Of a DNA stretch of 64,000 nt, positions 10,694 to 22,449 are shown one piece after another. Within the stretch, counting starts at the first letter, position 1. Each line of letters opens with the position of its first letter. The notes beneath the pieces were generated by a model, which saw only the letters and a program-made list of their open reading frames with translations, was not told where the DNA came from and did not search any database. The translations under genes and the position numbers were made by a program. This DNA is from Tomocerus qinae (lineage: Eukaryota > Arthropoda > Collembola > Entomobryomorpha > Tomoceridae), in the NCBI GenBank assembly GCA_020055645.1, contig CM034546.1, forward strand, positions 132,019,875-132,083,874, written 5' to 3'.

Positions 10694-11368
10694 TGTCGTA
10701 TATCGATTATTCGTGTATCTATAATCAGTAGTATGTGTCTGTAATAGAGAGAAACATTTATTATTATCATAAGTACGTAAGTATAAAAATGTATAAGTAC
10801 GTAAGTATAAAATGCATGTAAGTAGGTATAATCTCTATTATGGTTAATATAGATGTAATGCTCACCTTTTAGCTTGCGTAGCAGCTTTCCAGAGCAGGGT
10901 AATAAATAAGTCAACAAACCAAGGCGAATTCCGCAACATTGTGCTTTGTTGACATAGGACATTTATTTTTATGACAATGTACCAGATAACAAGTAGAGAG
11001 TTAAGCAGGGTAGGTAGGCACAATTTATTTGATTATGAATAGAAACGCCAAATAAGGCATTTAATAAGATCTGGTAACTACGCACTTCATACAGTGCATA
11101 TGTATTTTAAATGTAATCGCCAAGGCGAAACTATCTGATTAATTTGCATATGTACCAATTTTTAGGCTTACACATAGCCAGTACACTTAATTACTTTAAA
11201 GTTTAGTATAAATACTTTTGGTTTCTTTACATGATTAGCTCACTAAGTAGGAGACTACGGCCGAGTCCCAACATTTGTAAGTACACTCTTTCAGGAATAA
11301 AACCGCAGCATATGAAAACGAACCCTCCGTATGTTTTATTATTTTTCGGATACAAAAAGCATACAACA
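10694..11368 (+). repeat. 3' LTR, 675 bp, TG...CA
   Basis: Starts TGTCGTATATCG after the purine tract and ends ACAACA. The last 313 bp repeat the window start exactly as far as I can see. An internal 24-bp tandem duplication (AAGTACGTAAGTATAAA) lies at about 10771-10822. AATAAA is at 11296-11301. The left border is inferred, because its 5' LTR partner is outside the window. Confidence 0.85.
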
Positions 11369-12007
11369 ATATGATGCAAATGAGTTGATTATTAACCGAA
11401 TTCGGGATTACTTATCGCCACGCATGAAGAGATTGTTGCAAAACAAAAACTTTAAAAACAATATGTGAACAACATTCAGAAATGTTTTCACTTGAAATTC
11501 AAATTGTTGTACACCCTGATGTTATGAGGAGTGAATATGAGAATAATCAACACGTGCGTACTGGTATCGGAAGTATTAGCAGAAGACAACAAGTGATGAC
11601 CAAGGCTTATGATTGTTTCACTTCAGTAGTAAATACAGCATTAAAAAAACGACAGATTAGGTGGAAAACATTTGCTACTACTCATAAATCGTTTGTAATG
11701 GATAAACTGTCTCCAACTAATTTAAACTCATTTGTGAATATTCTTCACTCTACTTCAACAAAATCCTAGTCCTACTACTTCAACTAAAGTGCTCAGGACT
11801 AATATTACACATTGGCTGTGTCATATCTGTGGTCATCAAAGTAACACACGCAGTAAATGCAATTATCTCATTCAATCACATGAAAACAAATTTGTCTGTA
11901 GTTCCAGTTTGTACTTTAAGATCTATCTAAAAAGACGTCAGAGAATAGGGGATATAAATGCTTTCTAATGGCTATAGATACGTTATATAGAGTACGCTAT
12001 AACAGCC
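11369..12007 (+). other. Decayed coding-like sequence, unassigned
   Basis: An open stretch at 11482-11769 (95 codons, with SEYENNQHVRTGIGSIS) and a following C-x2-C / H-containing short frame look like remnants of protein-coding DNA broken by stops. They lie directly upstream of the integrase relic in the same orientation and may belong to the same dead element. I recognise no domain. Confidence 0.3.
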
Positions 12008-12298
12008 ATGAAACAAGTTATAAAATTCCTTGTTCAGCCTGCCACGATCTTTTCTGACTTAGGTTTTGAATTTCTGGGGCGATCTATGCAGTCTTACCTT
12101 GAGAGCATAGAAGAAAAACATATTAATTCTTACGGCGAAAACAAGGCAATTGTGGTGGAACGGTGGCATTCTACTATAATTGTAAAATTTACAAGTATTT
12201 TACTACTATACTTACAATGGCAACTATATATTGATGAGCATAAATACCTTGTAGACTCTTATAATTCTCAAATATATTCAACAATGAGAATTAAATAA
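12008..12298 (+). pseudogene. Integrase (DDE) relic of Polinton/retroviral type
   Basis: 96 codons with FSDLGFEFLGRSMQSYL and, 33 residues after the aspartate, VVERWHSTI. The D-x33-E spacing and SDLGxEF motif match the intact Polinton integrase in this window (near 46617), which also has 33 residues between D and E. The first aspartate and the zinc domain are missing. It is the C-terminal part of a dead integrase. Confidence 0.55.
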
Positions 12299-15011
12299 CT
12301 AAATAAAGTACAGCGGACACGTTATGAGAGATTGCTGCATACATTAGACAAAAGTAAATTAAATTTGATTTGGCCTTCCGGCGAATACTAACGGACACCC
12401 CTAACGACTTCGTTACCAGGTATGGATATAGTTACAATGATATCTATAATTCTCAACTACTCAACCAAACTGTTAATACATTTAACAATTCCTGACAGAG
12501 AGATGAGGTACAAAAACAGACTACTCTTTTACAGGAAGATTTAAAAAATTAAATGTATTATTTCCAACTCATGTACATTATTTTCATCCATCTTAAACGT
12601 ACTATTACTATCTTTTTTACATAGCATTAAGGAAACGCATTTTCCTTGACGAAGTCAACATTGACACAAATTAGTATAAATACTAGAACAAAAGATATAG
12701 AGTCCACATTAAATCAAGTAAGTCGAATAAGCAAATACCTTTAACTCATAGCCCAACTTAACTAGCAGCACAGAAAATAACTAAAACAGGCATAAGCATT
12801 ATAATTAATAATAATCACTAGAACACAATAGATACACGATAAAAGAGATGCTATTCTTATTGCTGGGCCTCTAATGCTTCGTTTAACACTAACTAATTCA
12901 AGCAGTCTTCGTGCTGCTCAAAGTTCTTTCGACAGGGCTGTGATCCTAAATCAGCAAAAACGACCACATTTGACAAAAATTGTAGTTAGCGAGCCGCTTT
13001 TTAATCCAATCTGAAGCATTATGCAATATAATGTTCAACTAGGATAATTATAGGTATACATATTATTAGTCAACATGTCATTAGTCACAAATGATAAGAT
13101 GGTGTGTTACCTTCAAAACCTTTATGACGTAGATAAAATGTTGTTTGCCATAATTATCCATTGTCTCTCAAGTCAGAAAAAGAGTAATTATCGACCGAGA
13201 AAATTCACACTCTATTTACTGAGTTAAAATATAAGACGGTTAGAAGCATAAACGCTCACAATCTTTGCTGCACCTTCATTTACCACTGCCGGAGCTAGAA
13301 CATGGCGCTGGCAATATAAAAGAGAATCCAGCAATTCTATTTCATTAAGATTGCTTCCGTTTACTTAGGGTGTCGGTGTCGTGAAAAAACAATCAATTAG
13401 AAGATCGTAAGAGTTTTATTTACAAGCCGCAGTTGTTTAAAATAAAACGTCTCTGCTTTGCTAAATCCAGAAATAATGGTCCGCACAGCTCAACAACAAA
13501 GCTTCCCGTGCCGCATTATCATCACTCCCATGTTAAAGTTTCCAAATTCATGCGGCGTTAAGTTTTCATAATATCCAAAACTTTGAGATTGGCTTGCTAT
13601 ATACTGTGGATTATGCAGGCCAAATAGCCTGCATAATAGCTTTTTACCCATAATGGGTTGACAAGGATGAAACCGGACGGAAGGCAGCCGACTCCCATAA
13701 GGAAGGTGGCTCAGACATTGATGTTGCACACACACGCGATTCTGATTTCTCATGTCAAATGATAGCCAAATTTGGTTTTCAGCCCTTGATTCTTGCCTTC
13801 AGTACAGAGGCAGGAAAATTGATCCAGGTTTGGGGTCTGGAGTGAGAGTATACACTTCTCACATTTTCCACTCAATTTTTAAAATAGTTAACGGTAAAAC
13901 TTTCCAAAAAGATTCTTAGACTGTGCTCGTGCTTGTCAGTGAGCTAAAATTCATGACGACGTAATAAAATAGACAGCTAGGAAATAATATTTACATGAAC
14001 AAATTCTACTAAAGCACTTGCTAGACCCCACGTGGTATAACAGAAAAGACACCCTTAACTACAGCACAGTTACTCCAGGTAAAACAGTAAGAGACTACAT
14101 CAAGAACGGCATAATGATGGTCACATATGATGACAAACTTACGATGATGATGATGATAGTAACTGTGGCCGAAGGAAAGTAGTCGCATACGGAAGGCCTA
14201 GTAACAATGCATGATTTTTGCGAAAGTATTAAAAGTATATATTTTATGAAACGATAGGTTACAAGCATAGTTACGCAACCTGCCTCTGCTATGTATAAAA
14301 CATAAATTTTCTTTCATGATATTCCTCAAAAACAAAAGATAATTACTGTAGCAGACGTTATTGTTGTATTGTTTCAACGTCGATGTACAGGAAAGGATAC
14401 GACCTATACTCACTGTAGAAAGTAAGGTAACTGTTGACTTTGTTACCGGAGTGACTACGCCGGTAATCCTTTCCATACTAACTAAATTACCACAGGGTTA
14501 GATTTGTCGCCCGTCTGGTGTGTGCTAAAAGTGATTAGTGGTAAACTTAAAGGGAGAGTGACCAATTTGATCTGTTTTTTACAGCTCTATGGAAACAGTC
14601 TATTGATCATATCCAAAATGACTTTCGTACAGGGCAGAAGGGCGTGACGTAGCTTTCACACGCTAAAATCGACTACATGGACTCTTTATTTTAATGTACA
14701 CTTTCCTTTATTGACTACTGCTAAAATCTTTTATTAAAAAACTGCCAATTCTTTTACGCGAAAACAGCCACTTTCCTTTCTTATAATACTAATTCTTTAA
14801 TTTAATGCTAAATTCTTTTATGGCCTAACTGCCAAAGCCTTTGTACGACCTGCCAAATTCCTTTGTTTTACACCCACTTTCAATATAAGCCTTTAAAAAT
14901 ATTACATCACTGATGATGCTGAATGATGGGACTATTTAACATTTTCTAACCTGTATTTGAACTCATCGCATTAAGGTAGGGATAAGTTGTACTCTTTTAC
15001 ATTAAAATCTC
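12299..15011. other. Gene-poor stretch
   Basis: No supported gene. Short frames at 13490-13753 and 14198-14476 (minus) have no domain or coding character. A TATAAAAG at about 13316 has no clear downstream gene. A (GATGAT)n microsatellite lies near 14142. From about 14690 to 14880 there is a degenerate array (next entry). Confidence 0.4.
14690..14880. repeat. Degenerate short-period repeat array
   Basis: Six or so imperfect copies of a motif close to CTGCCAAATTCTTTT, spaced 20-40 bp apart (for example near 14742, 14803, 14827, 14849). It looks like an old minisatellite with diverged units. Confidence 0.4.
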
Positions 15012-15127
15012 TGTACAAAAATCTCAAGTTTTAATGGATATTTAAAGTACGGATCTAGACCTCGGACCCAAGGTTCTTACATTTTCAAAATGTGACTTGG
15101 TGACCGTACTCGAGATTTTTGTACAGA
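15012..15127. repeat. Foldback (hairpin) element, about 116 bp
   Basis: TGTACAAAAATCTC near 15012 is matched by its exact complement GAGATTTTTGTACA ending near 15126. A second pairing lies inside (ACCCAAGG... / ...CTTGGTGACC and ATTTTCAAAAT). It is probably a small foldback MITE. No clear target duplication was found. Confidence 0.5.
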
Positions 15128-15217
15128 CATTTCAATGTATTAGCCTCCAACTAATCCCAACCTTAAAATAATAAAGATGGTACTGTCTGGTGAAATGGAA
15201 AATATATTAAAAATAAA

Positions 15218-18200
15218 TTAAAGCAACAGAACTATTTGTTCAGGGACAGTTTGCATATCATCATAAATGATTTGCTCTGAATGTTCTACCATTTCAATTT
15301 CAATTTTCTCTTGAACAGGAGGTTTTTTCAAAGAATTGCGTTTTCTTTTTCCTTTCCTTTGATTTGTAATTTCTTGTTCGATGACGGTTTTGATGCTCTG
15401 TTCTTGCGTAACAATTTTAGTCTCAGTTTCCGGTGCTTTCTGAATTACAATGGTTGAATCATTTCTTTCGATTTCGGCAACTGCTTCCACATCTCCAGAA
15501 AAATTTAGTAACTCTCTTTCACGTCGTTTTTGTTGTCGTTCTAATTTCCTTTCCATTCGAACTCGAACATAACTAGGACAGTTGTAATTTCTCTTTCTCG
15601 TTGGCTGTCTCAACCATTTCGGTTGGATGTGATAACCTTTCTTAACGTGTTCTTCATAAGCACTCATAGTCATAAATCCTCGGCGACAAATATCACAATT
15701 AGCTACAGAATCCATACAATGCTGTGTCACTGTGTGCTTTTTCCAATGATCCTTCTTTTTGAATGTCTTTCCACACTCTGGACAAAGAAATGGGCGCTCT
15801 TCACTGTGCAGCTTCTTGTGAACTGTCAAAATGTGTTTCGTTTTGAATTTGCGATGACATTCATCACACTCATGAGTTTTCAGCAAAGTTTCATGGACTC
15901 GTTCTTTGTGTTTTCTGAGTCTATAATGATAAAATACATTATATTACAAACTACAATACTTAACTTCGGAATATTATCATTTTTATGGTAACTTAAACTG
16001 TTATTATTATTCATAATGCAAGTAGAAAAATCAATTTGGTTCGCACCGGATTGCTACATGAAAACCTCGACCACATATTTCACACATGAAAGGTGTTTCG
16101 TTATTCGAGTGGTGTGTGGCTATGTGTTCTTGTAAGGCTGTAGAACAAACCAAAAATCAATAATACTATGTTAATATTTAGTTTTTAATTTGATATTGTT
16201 TCTAATAATATCCTGATATGATATGACAATTTGGAGAAAAATAATATTCATCGAATTAGTATTACCTTTGTTATACGTATAACTTTTGCCACAGGATTCA
16301 CATGTGTACACCCTCTGATCCCGTATTCCTAAGTGAATCTGCTCATGGGCTGTGCACCTTTAAGATTTAATAATAATTAGCATTTTTATTACATAATTGA
16401 TTTAAAAATATCAGTATTACATCGAATGAAAGTAATTTAACGTTTATTTTCTATTTACTGAGATTCTTTAATGAAGCGTTTTTCACAGAATTTGCAACCA
16501 TATGGCTTTTCGTTTTTGTGGATTCCTAAATCATGGTAAATTTTTGCCTGTATACTTGAAAACACCTTGTTACAAATTTCACATGTCACTTTTTCTAAAT
16601 CTTCTGGATGCAGTTCTTTGTAGGGCACATACTTATTTTTAAGACATTTTTTTACTCTTGCTATAATAATGAACATAATAAATCAATCAATTAATCAAGT
16701 AGGGAATATATTAATTAAGTGCAATAAAATATAAGTAAAGACTAAATCGATACCTCGTTGACGACGATATTCAATTGTATTCTCGTGAAAAAGTCTCATA
16801 TGGGTTCTAAGTCTGTTTATAAACAACAATATTATTAGTCTTGCTTTAATCCATAATTCGAAATCGAATATTATATCATTTTTGAATGCATTTAAAATAC
16901 CTTTCAGATATTGCAAACCGTTTTCCACAAGTCGAACACTCAAAAGGTTTTTCAGTTCCGTGAACAGTCAGTTCATGATTCTTCAACTTTTTCTTGTTTT
17001 TCATTGTTTTTCCACAGTATTGACAACAAACTAGAGTTATTTTTCTTTCGTTATTTTTCCTGTGCTCCCTCCGATGTGTTTTATACAATTTGGAATCCCG
17101 GAATATTTTCGGACAAATAGAACATTGTTTACGAAAAAACAATTGTCGTTTACGTTTACTTAGTTGCTGATATGGAATGATCATTTCTTGCCCACTTGAC
17201 AAAATTATTTTCTGTCCACACAGTTTTCTATCTAATTTGAAACAAAGAATACAAATACAAAATTATAATACACATACACAGGAACATTATATTCATAAAT
17301 TCAAATTATTATTTTCTTTACTTACGTTTGCCAATATCTAGCGTTTTCCTATCACCGTCAACATATTTTTTAAGCCGAACTTTGACAGTTTTTGGCAGAA
17401 ACCATTTCCCATTGGGTAACTGCATAGCTTCAACGTTCAAATTCTCTACCGTTGCTATTTTAAGGCCGTTAATTTCTTCATTGCTTAGTTCTAGATTATT
17501 TTCTTCATTTTTATCACTGTTAATGACTTCATTTTCACTGGAGCAAGCAGTATTATCATCATTAGGTAAACATTCACTACATGTATCTGTAGGTTCGTCA
17601 TACTCGCAATAATCAAGTTCTTGCTTCAGTGGAATTGCTTCGAATTTTATGTCACAATCATCATTTAAAATCAGTTCATCGACTTCGATTTCGGTTGTAG
17701 TCTTTACAATTTCAATTTTTGGCGACAATGTATCGCAATTGATATCATCAGATGTTCCATGATCATTTGGAATAATTTCTGATGATTGGGGACAACCTTC
17801 ATTAACAGTTTCTGCAATAAGTCTTCTCCTCCTTCTATAGGGCCACAACATGCACTTTTGAAATACTCTTCGAAAATATGCATTTGGAACAGAGCGCCCC
17901 ATAAACATTCTGTAATGGCAGTACAACTCTGATAAATGGAATAGGCAGTCGTAGCACAAAGAAATATTCTCTAAGGGCGAAATTCTATTTTCATTCATAT
18001 TGAGTAATCCTTCGAAAGCAACGACCACTGCTTCCACAATTCCAATTTTTTTAGATACATTTTCGGTGTGATCAAACCATTGTACTTCAGTTTGTTTGAG
18101 AGTTCCATTATCGGAGTCGTATAATTTGGTACAGTTACAGCAGCAATGTCTTTCGGACTCATTTAAGTTTACGAAGGGAAATGACTCCCGCCCATTTTCT

Positions 18201-18223
18201 TCCTGACAATTTTTAACTGTCAT
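15218..18223 (-). CDS. C2H2 zinc-finger protein with ZAD-like N terminus, 7 exons
   Basis: Exons on the minus strand: 18223-17326, 17231-16901, 16812-16754, 16660-16459, 16357-16266, 16137-16047, 15920-15218. Every junction keeps the frame and the total of 2376 nt gives 791 residues. All borders are GT-AG. The exon-6 donor is the weak CCG/GTGCGA but is needed to complete a finger. The N terminus has a C-x2-C pair (CCNC) and a later C-x2-C pair (LCYDCLFHLSEL), as in ZAD dimerisation domains of arthropod zinc-finger factors. An acidic linker follows, then ten C2H2 fingers (CSICPKIF, CQYCGKTM, CSTCGKRF, CEICNKVF, CKFCEKRF, CESCGKSY, CEICGRGF, CDECHRKF, CPECGKTF, CDICRRGF). Several fingers are split by introns. 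The tail is basic, then charged. Likely a nuclear DNA-binding regulator; its targets cannot be read from the sequence. Confidence 0.9.
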
Positions 18224-18723
18224 TTTTTAAAATTTCATCTTTAAATCTGTCAAATAAAAAATTAGATATTATTTTCAAAACTAAATGACAATTTCTGAGA
18301 TACTATGAATGATTGGAGTCGCAAAGCAGACCAAATTGAAACAATAATAGTATTTTCATCGTATATTATATAAACTGCCAACTGTTGGTGTTAGGAAAAA
18401 GTTGGAAAATTACCCTCTCCGATTTTGACGGACATTTTTGTAAAAATCTAACATATAATGAGATTCTAACAAAAAGAAAAGATATGAAAATCAACCAGAC
18501 TAAAAACTAAAACGCCTACTTGCGGTTCGTACCCACCTTAGCATGGCAACTTTTAGTGTTCCCAAAATGAAAGTTTCATTGGGAAAAAACTTTTGTGGCC
18601 AGTAAAAGTTATTAAAAACGATATGTTGCGAATTTTTTCACATTTTTTCAGCGATTTTTAGTGGCACTTTAATATGATATGTGAATATATATTCTAGAAA
18701 AATGAGCTTTGATTGTTCTAGCT

Positions 18724-19138
18724 GGCTAAACTGCAGTTATCCGGCCAGGTTTCCCTTGCACTCCTGCACCTTGAAAATATTTTCAAAGTGGATCCTGCAC
18801 TTTGAAAATATTTCAGATTTTGAATAAACTCTCTGAAATCTGAAATATTTTCAAAGGGGATGTTGTTTTCATTTAGGTTAGGTCAGTTTAAAAAGCGGAA
18901 GTGAGATTCGCTTTGATTTTTGATACACTGACTCGATCTGCACCCCTGCACCCTATATCCACTTTGAAAATATTTCAGATTTTGAAATAATAGATTTCTG
19001 AGTGTTTGTTCAAAATCTGAAATATTTTCAAGGTGTAGGATCCACTTTGAAAATATTTCAGATTATCTATTATTAATATTCAAGGTGCAAGGGTACAGCG
19101 GTGCAAGGGAGACCTGGCCGGATAACTGCAGTTTAGCC
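18724..19138. mobile_element. MITE, 415 bp, with terminal inverted repeats and 9-bp target duplication
   Basis: Starts GGCTAAACTGCAGTTATCC and ends with its complement GGATAACTGCAGTTTAGCC. The inverted repeats extend about 45 bp with few mismatches. Flanks GTTCTAGCT (18715-18723) and GTTCTGGCT (19139-19147) are a 9-bp direct repeat with one mismatch. The interior carries several copies of CTTTGAAAATATTTCAGATT in both orientations. No coding capacity. A 9-bp duplication with long inverted repeats suggests a Mutator-like parent, as inference. Confidence 0.75.
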
Positions 19139-19147
19139 GTTCTGGCT

Positions 19148-20220
19148 ATAATATTATGTTACTAAATTATCAATTATTACAAACAAAAAATCCCTTTTCA
19201 TATTTTATTGATTGCCTGATTGATGGTTTATTATATATTTGATATTAACTTATGACTTACCAAATCGTAAGATAACAGTTGATGGTTGATATCCCTTATG
19301 TTATTTTTTTTATTAACGTGTTAGCATTTCCAAGTAGTCTAAATCTGTACTCAACTTCAAGCTTGAACTCTGAACCTCTTTGTCCTTCTTCTGCATTTTC
19401 TTGTGTTTCATTTTGTATGTGTTGTGTGTACTCTGCAGCGTTGTAAAATGTCGAATTTAAAACTATTTTTTTCTTTGATATTTCCTTACAATGTATTGCA
19501 TGCACAATTAGAAAAGTTGTCAGATTTGGTTTTAAAAATTTTTGAATTTGGACCTTTTTTCAAAGCTAATTTTTTATGGCAGGTCATTCAATAAGAAAAA
19601 ACTAATTGATTGAAATCAACCCCAACTTTTTCAAATAGATTTATAATTCCTTGTATGTATCCACCAAAATAAATCGCAGCATTTAGATGGTCTTGGTTAT
19701 AAGCAGCTTGTTATAAAATGCTGGGTGTCACTGTGCCCCTATTTTAGCGGAATGGTTGGTTGACTTGAGACTTGAGATTAGGCAAAGCCGTTGTTGTTTT
19801 CGTTCTGGAAAAACTAGGAAAAAATTATGTTCGGTCTGGATGAAAATGAATATTAATTTTCTAGTGGACATTACAAGCACTCAGACTCAAATACAATTCT
19901 GGCTGGAAGGAAAATATTTCAGTCAATATCTTCATCTTGAAATAATAGCAATTTGTAGCCGTTTAAAATTTCGAAAAGCAAATCACAATTAATTGTTAAG
20001 TTTTCACAAGTTTACATACTAAGTTCACATCGCAATTTAAGTGTAGCTATGTATTGCGCCTTTCTAGAGTAATATTATTGTAAAATAGATTTGAAATGAG
20101 AAATGAAATGAATGACTGAATCTTTAGTTTTGAGGTTAACGCCTTTTAGCTTGTTTACGGAAGTTAATTTTATACGTTACTTTTATAATGTACAGTGAAA
20201 ATTACTTCCGGGAGTGACCG
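19148..20220. other. Intergenic, nothing recognised
   Basis: AT-rich. Short open frames at 19403-19594 and 19756-19992 have no coding character. Confidence 0.4.
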
Positions 20221-20256
20221 TATAAAAAGGGAGGTTTTGCAGTGAACAGCTTCAGT
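20221..20256 (+). promoter_or_regulatory. Core promoter: TATA box and initiator
   Basis: TATAAAAA at 20221-20228 and TTCAGTC at 20251-20257, about 30 bp apart, which is the arthropod TATA/Inr spacing. Transcription would start at about 20253. No long coding frame follows. See the next entry. Confidence 0.6.
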
Positions 20257-20395
20257 CTACAAAACTAAAACTTTTTTGAGAGATTCGGAAAAAAATTTGA
20301 ATCGAGCGAAACCTTCAAATATATAAATTCCAGGCACGGGTATTGCCAAAATGCCCGTGCCTGGATATTGAGCACAATAAAGTACAAAGAACTTT
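20252..20395 (+). ncRNA. Candidate short transcript with 11-bp hairpin and poly(A) signal
   Basis: About 80 bases after the predicted start, CCAGGCACGGG (20330-20340) and its perfect complement CCCGTGCCTGG (20354-20364) form an 11-bp stem with a 13-base loop. AATAAA follows at 20376-20381. The first ATG lies in the loop and opens only a six-codon frame. The unit would give an RNA of roughly 140 bases. It is not the histone 3' stem-loop (wrong stem, loop and flanks). It could be a real ncRNA or just the 5' end of a spliced gene. Confidence 0.35.
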
Positions 20396-20497
20396 ACTAC
20401 ACTTAAATTTTTTTTTGCTTTCAGCGGCGGATGTCAATTGGAAAAATAAATCATTGACTTTTGAATTTGAAATGACATTGTAAATCAATTTCGCTTT

Positions 20498-21180
20498 ACT
20501 GGTGTTTCATCTAACTTTCCAACGGACAAGGAAAAGTTCGTGACAGAGCGAAGTAATTATTTTTACCATTTACCTGCAAAATAGTCCCAAGCGGAAACTC
20601 TCCCATTAAACAAATACCTAAATAAAATTCACCAAAAAGTGCAGGACGGACGTGGAAATATAGCCATGAAATCCCGTAGATGAAACAGAATAAAATTCGT
20701 AATTAAGGAAGATGACACGACCACAACGTTTTGATACCAACCGCATTGACCGTGTGTTCAAAGTAGAGACACTTTTGATTTCCATTTAAGAAAGGTGAAT
20801 GGAATAGAAAACGACGGAAATGATTCTCGGTTCTCCGGCTGTGTTATTGGCGATTTGCAGCTGTCTTACAATTGATGCAAAGGAAATCTTTTACTCATTG
20901 TTGACTCCAATAGAAGAAATTCTCACCGAGATGTTGCAGTCTCAGGGCGATGTCTGCGTTAAGTTTTACTTCTGGAGATCTTACACTCAACTTCCAGGTT
21001 TTTGGATTCTAATTAAAAACTCGGAGCTCTACTTTTTGTTTTCAACATCTTCATTCATTTTTGCAACAACTATTTATCTCTCTTCTGGTGCCAACCAAGA
21101 AATTACAATCCTGTAAATCTGCACAGAAAATCCTTCTCTATCCTTATACAATGCCCAACAATGTATGGAATTGAAAAGTA
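20498..21180 (+). repeat. Duplicated block, copy 1
   Basis: Shares dispersed blocks with 22450-23060 in the same order: TTACTGGTGTTTCAT..., TGGCGATT..., and GGTGCCAACCAAGAAATT. Between them the copies have diverged. It contains an open frame at 20820-21116 whose start (ILGSPAVLLAICSCLTIDA) resembles a signal peptide. The block may be remains of a tandemly duplicated gene, possibly with introns I could not resolve. Confidence 0.4.
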
Positions 21181-22449
21181 AACTATAAAAAAATATAGCA
21201 AAGTGAAAATCGGGTTATCGTTGGAGTGTGTAAAATCTAATGTCCAATTTTTAAATAAAGCCAAAAATTGCTATAACTAAATATAATAACAAATGTATTA
21301 TCATCGCCATTTTCATAATGCTATGAGACAAATAATTTATTTCGCATAACTATTTTATAACCTTTCATGACCATTCAATCATTAAGTTTGACAATTAGTC
21401 AATTGAATTGGTCTTACGAGAAAATGGTTGATTAATATTATGGTCTTCTGTTTAGTAGTCGTGCATTTATTTTCATTTCCATATCAATTCCACTTTTTAA
21501 AAAACTGAATTATCGCTGTACATCAATTATCCGATTCATCCATCCAACTCGTCATTTTTAGTATCTATAGTGTTTTTAAGGTAGGCACATTTATTTATGT
21601 ACCTACTTTAAAACACGTTTTAATTTGTCATTCGTGGATACATTCCACGTCATTCCTGTTTATAGAACTGCTGGACAAAATGCGTCTGATCCACGCCTTC
21701 CCCAAACTCCACGTCATCAGGCATTCAACGTGTTGGAATGGTATTGTGTTTTCGTTATCGAGTACTTATAGGTAATAATTAATAATTCTATATTATACGT
21801 AGATTTAAGGTAATTATAATGCTGATGATATACATAATTGCTATTGCTTATTTCATATGCGCATTAATTACACCTTTGTATATAAATTTACCCCATTTAA
21901 TACTATTTTTAATTATGGTATATGAGTTTAGAGCATCCAAGAATAGAAAAGGAGATTCCAATTTTCGGAAATAACAAGCCTTAGTTATAAAATTATCGTT
22001 ATTTGCTACAAAATTGATATGAAGGATGGTGCGGTGGCGGGAGCTAAGCAATGCTATGCATGAAAACATTATGACGTGTCTCACTTCCTACCTGCTCTGT
22101 TTTACATTTATGAAATTTGGTATTGCATGAAAAATAAGAATAATCTTCTTAGAAAAGTTGTCGCTATTTATTATTTATATATGCAAAGAACGTGTTTACC
22201 CCTAATTTGAAATTCCATAATAATTAATTTTAATATAATTATAATCATTTGACGATGACGTTTCAAATCCGTTACGCTTCCTAGCAATTGGAGAATTCCT
22301 ATGTATTGAATTAAAGTATTTTCAATGACGAAGATGAAACTTTAATATTAAATTCCAGATGGGGTCGAAATAAGTCTATTTTTATAGTACATTATAGTTT
22401 AAGGCAAAGATCAACAGGGAATTTATTAACTTTTCAATTCGGAAACATC

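Larger units (their letters stand above)
1..11368 (+). mobile_element. Ty3/gypsy LTR retrotransposon with env (retrovirus-like), 5' LTR cut by window edge
   Basis: The order is LTR, primer binding site, Gag, protease-RT-RNase H-integrase, accessory ORF, Env, purine tract, LTR. Protease before RT and RNase H, with integrase last, is the Ty3/gypsy (Metaviridae) order. Bases 1-313 match 11056-11368 with no difference that I could see, so the two LTRs are near-identical and the insertion is young. Even so, gag carries a stop codon and a probable upstream frame break, pol has a frameshift near 5172, and the accessory ORF has one near 7215. Env is open throughout. The left boundary and left target duplication lie outside the window, so the target duplication cannot be tested. 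The element could be a defective copy moved in trans, or some breaks could be assembly errors. Confidence 0.95.

Noticed and set aside
13490..13753. Minus-strand ORF of 87 codons
   Set aside because: No domain, no neighbours, no promoter or splice support; composition looks non-coding.
20330..20364. Histone mRNA 3' stem-loop
   Set aside because: The stem is 11 bp and the loop 13 bases, unlike the 6-bp/4-base histone element, and no histone ORF lies upstream.
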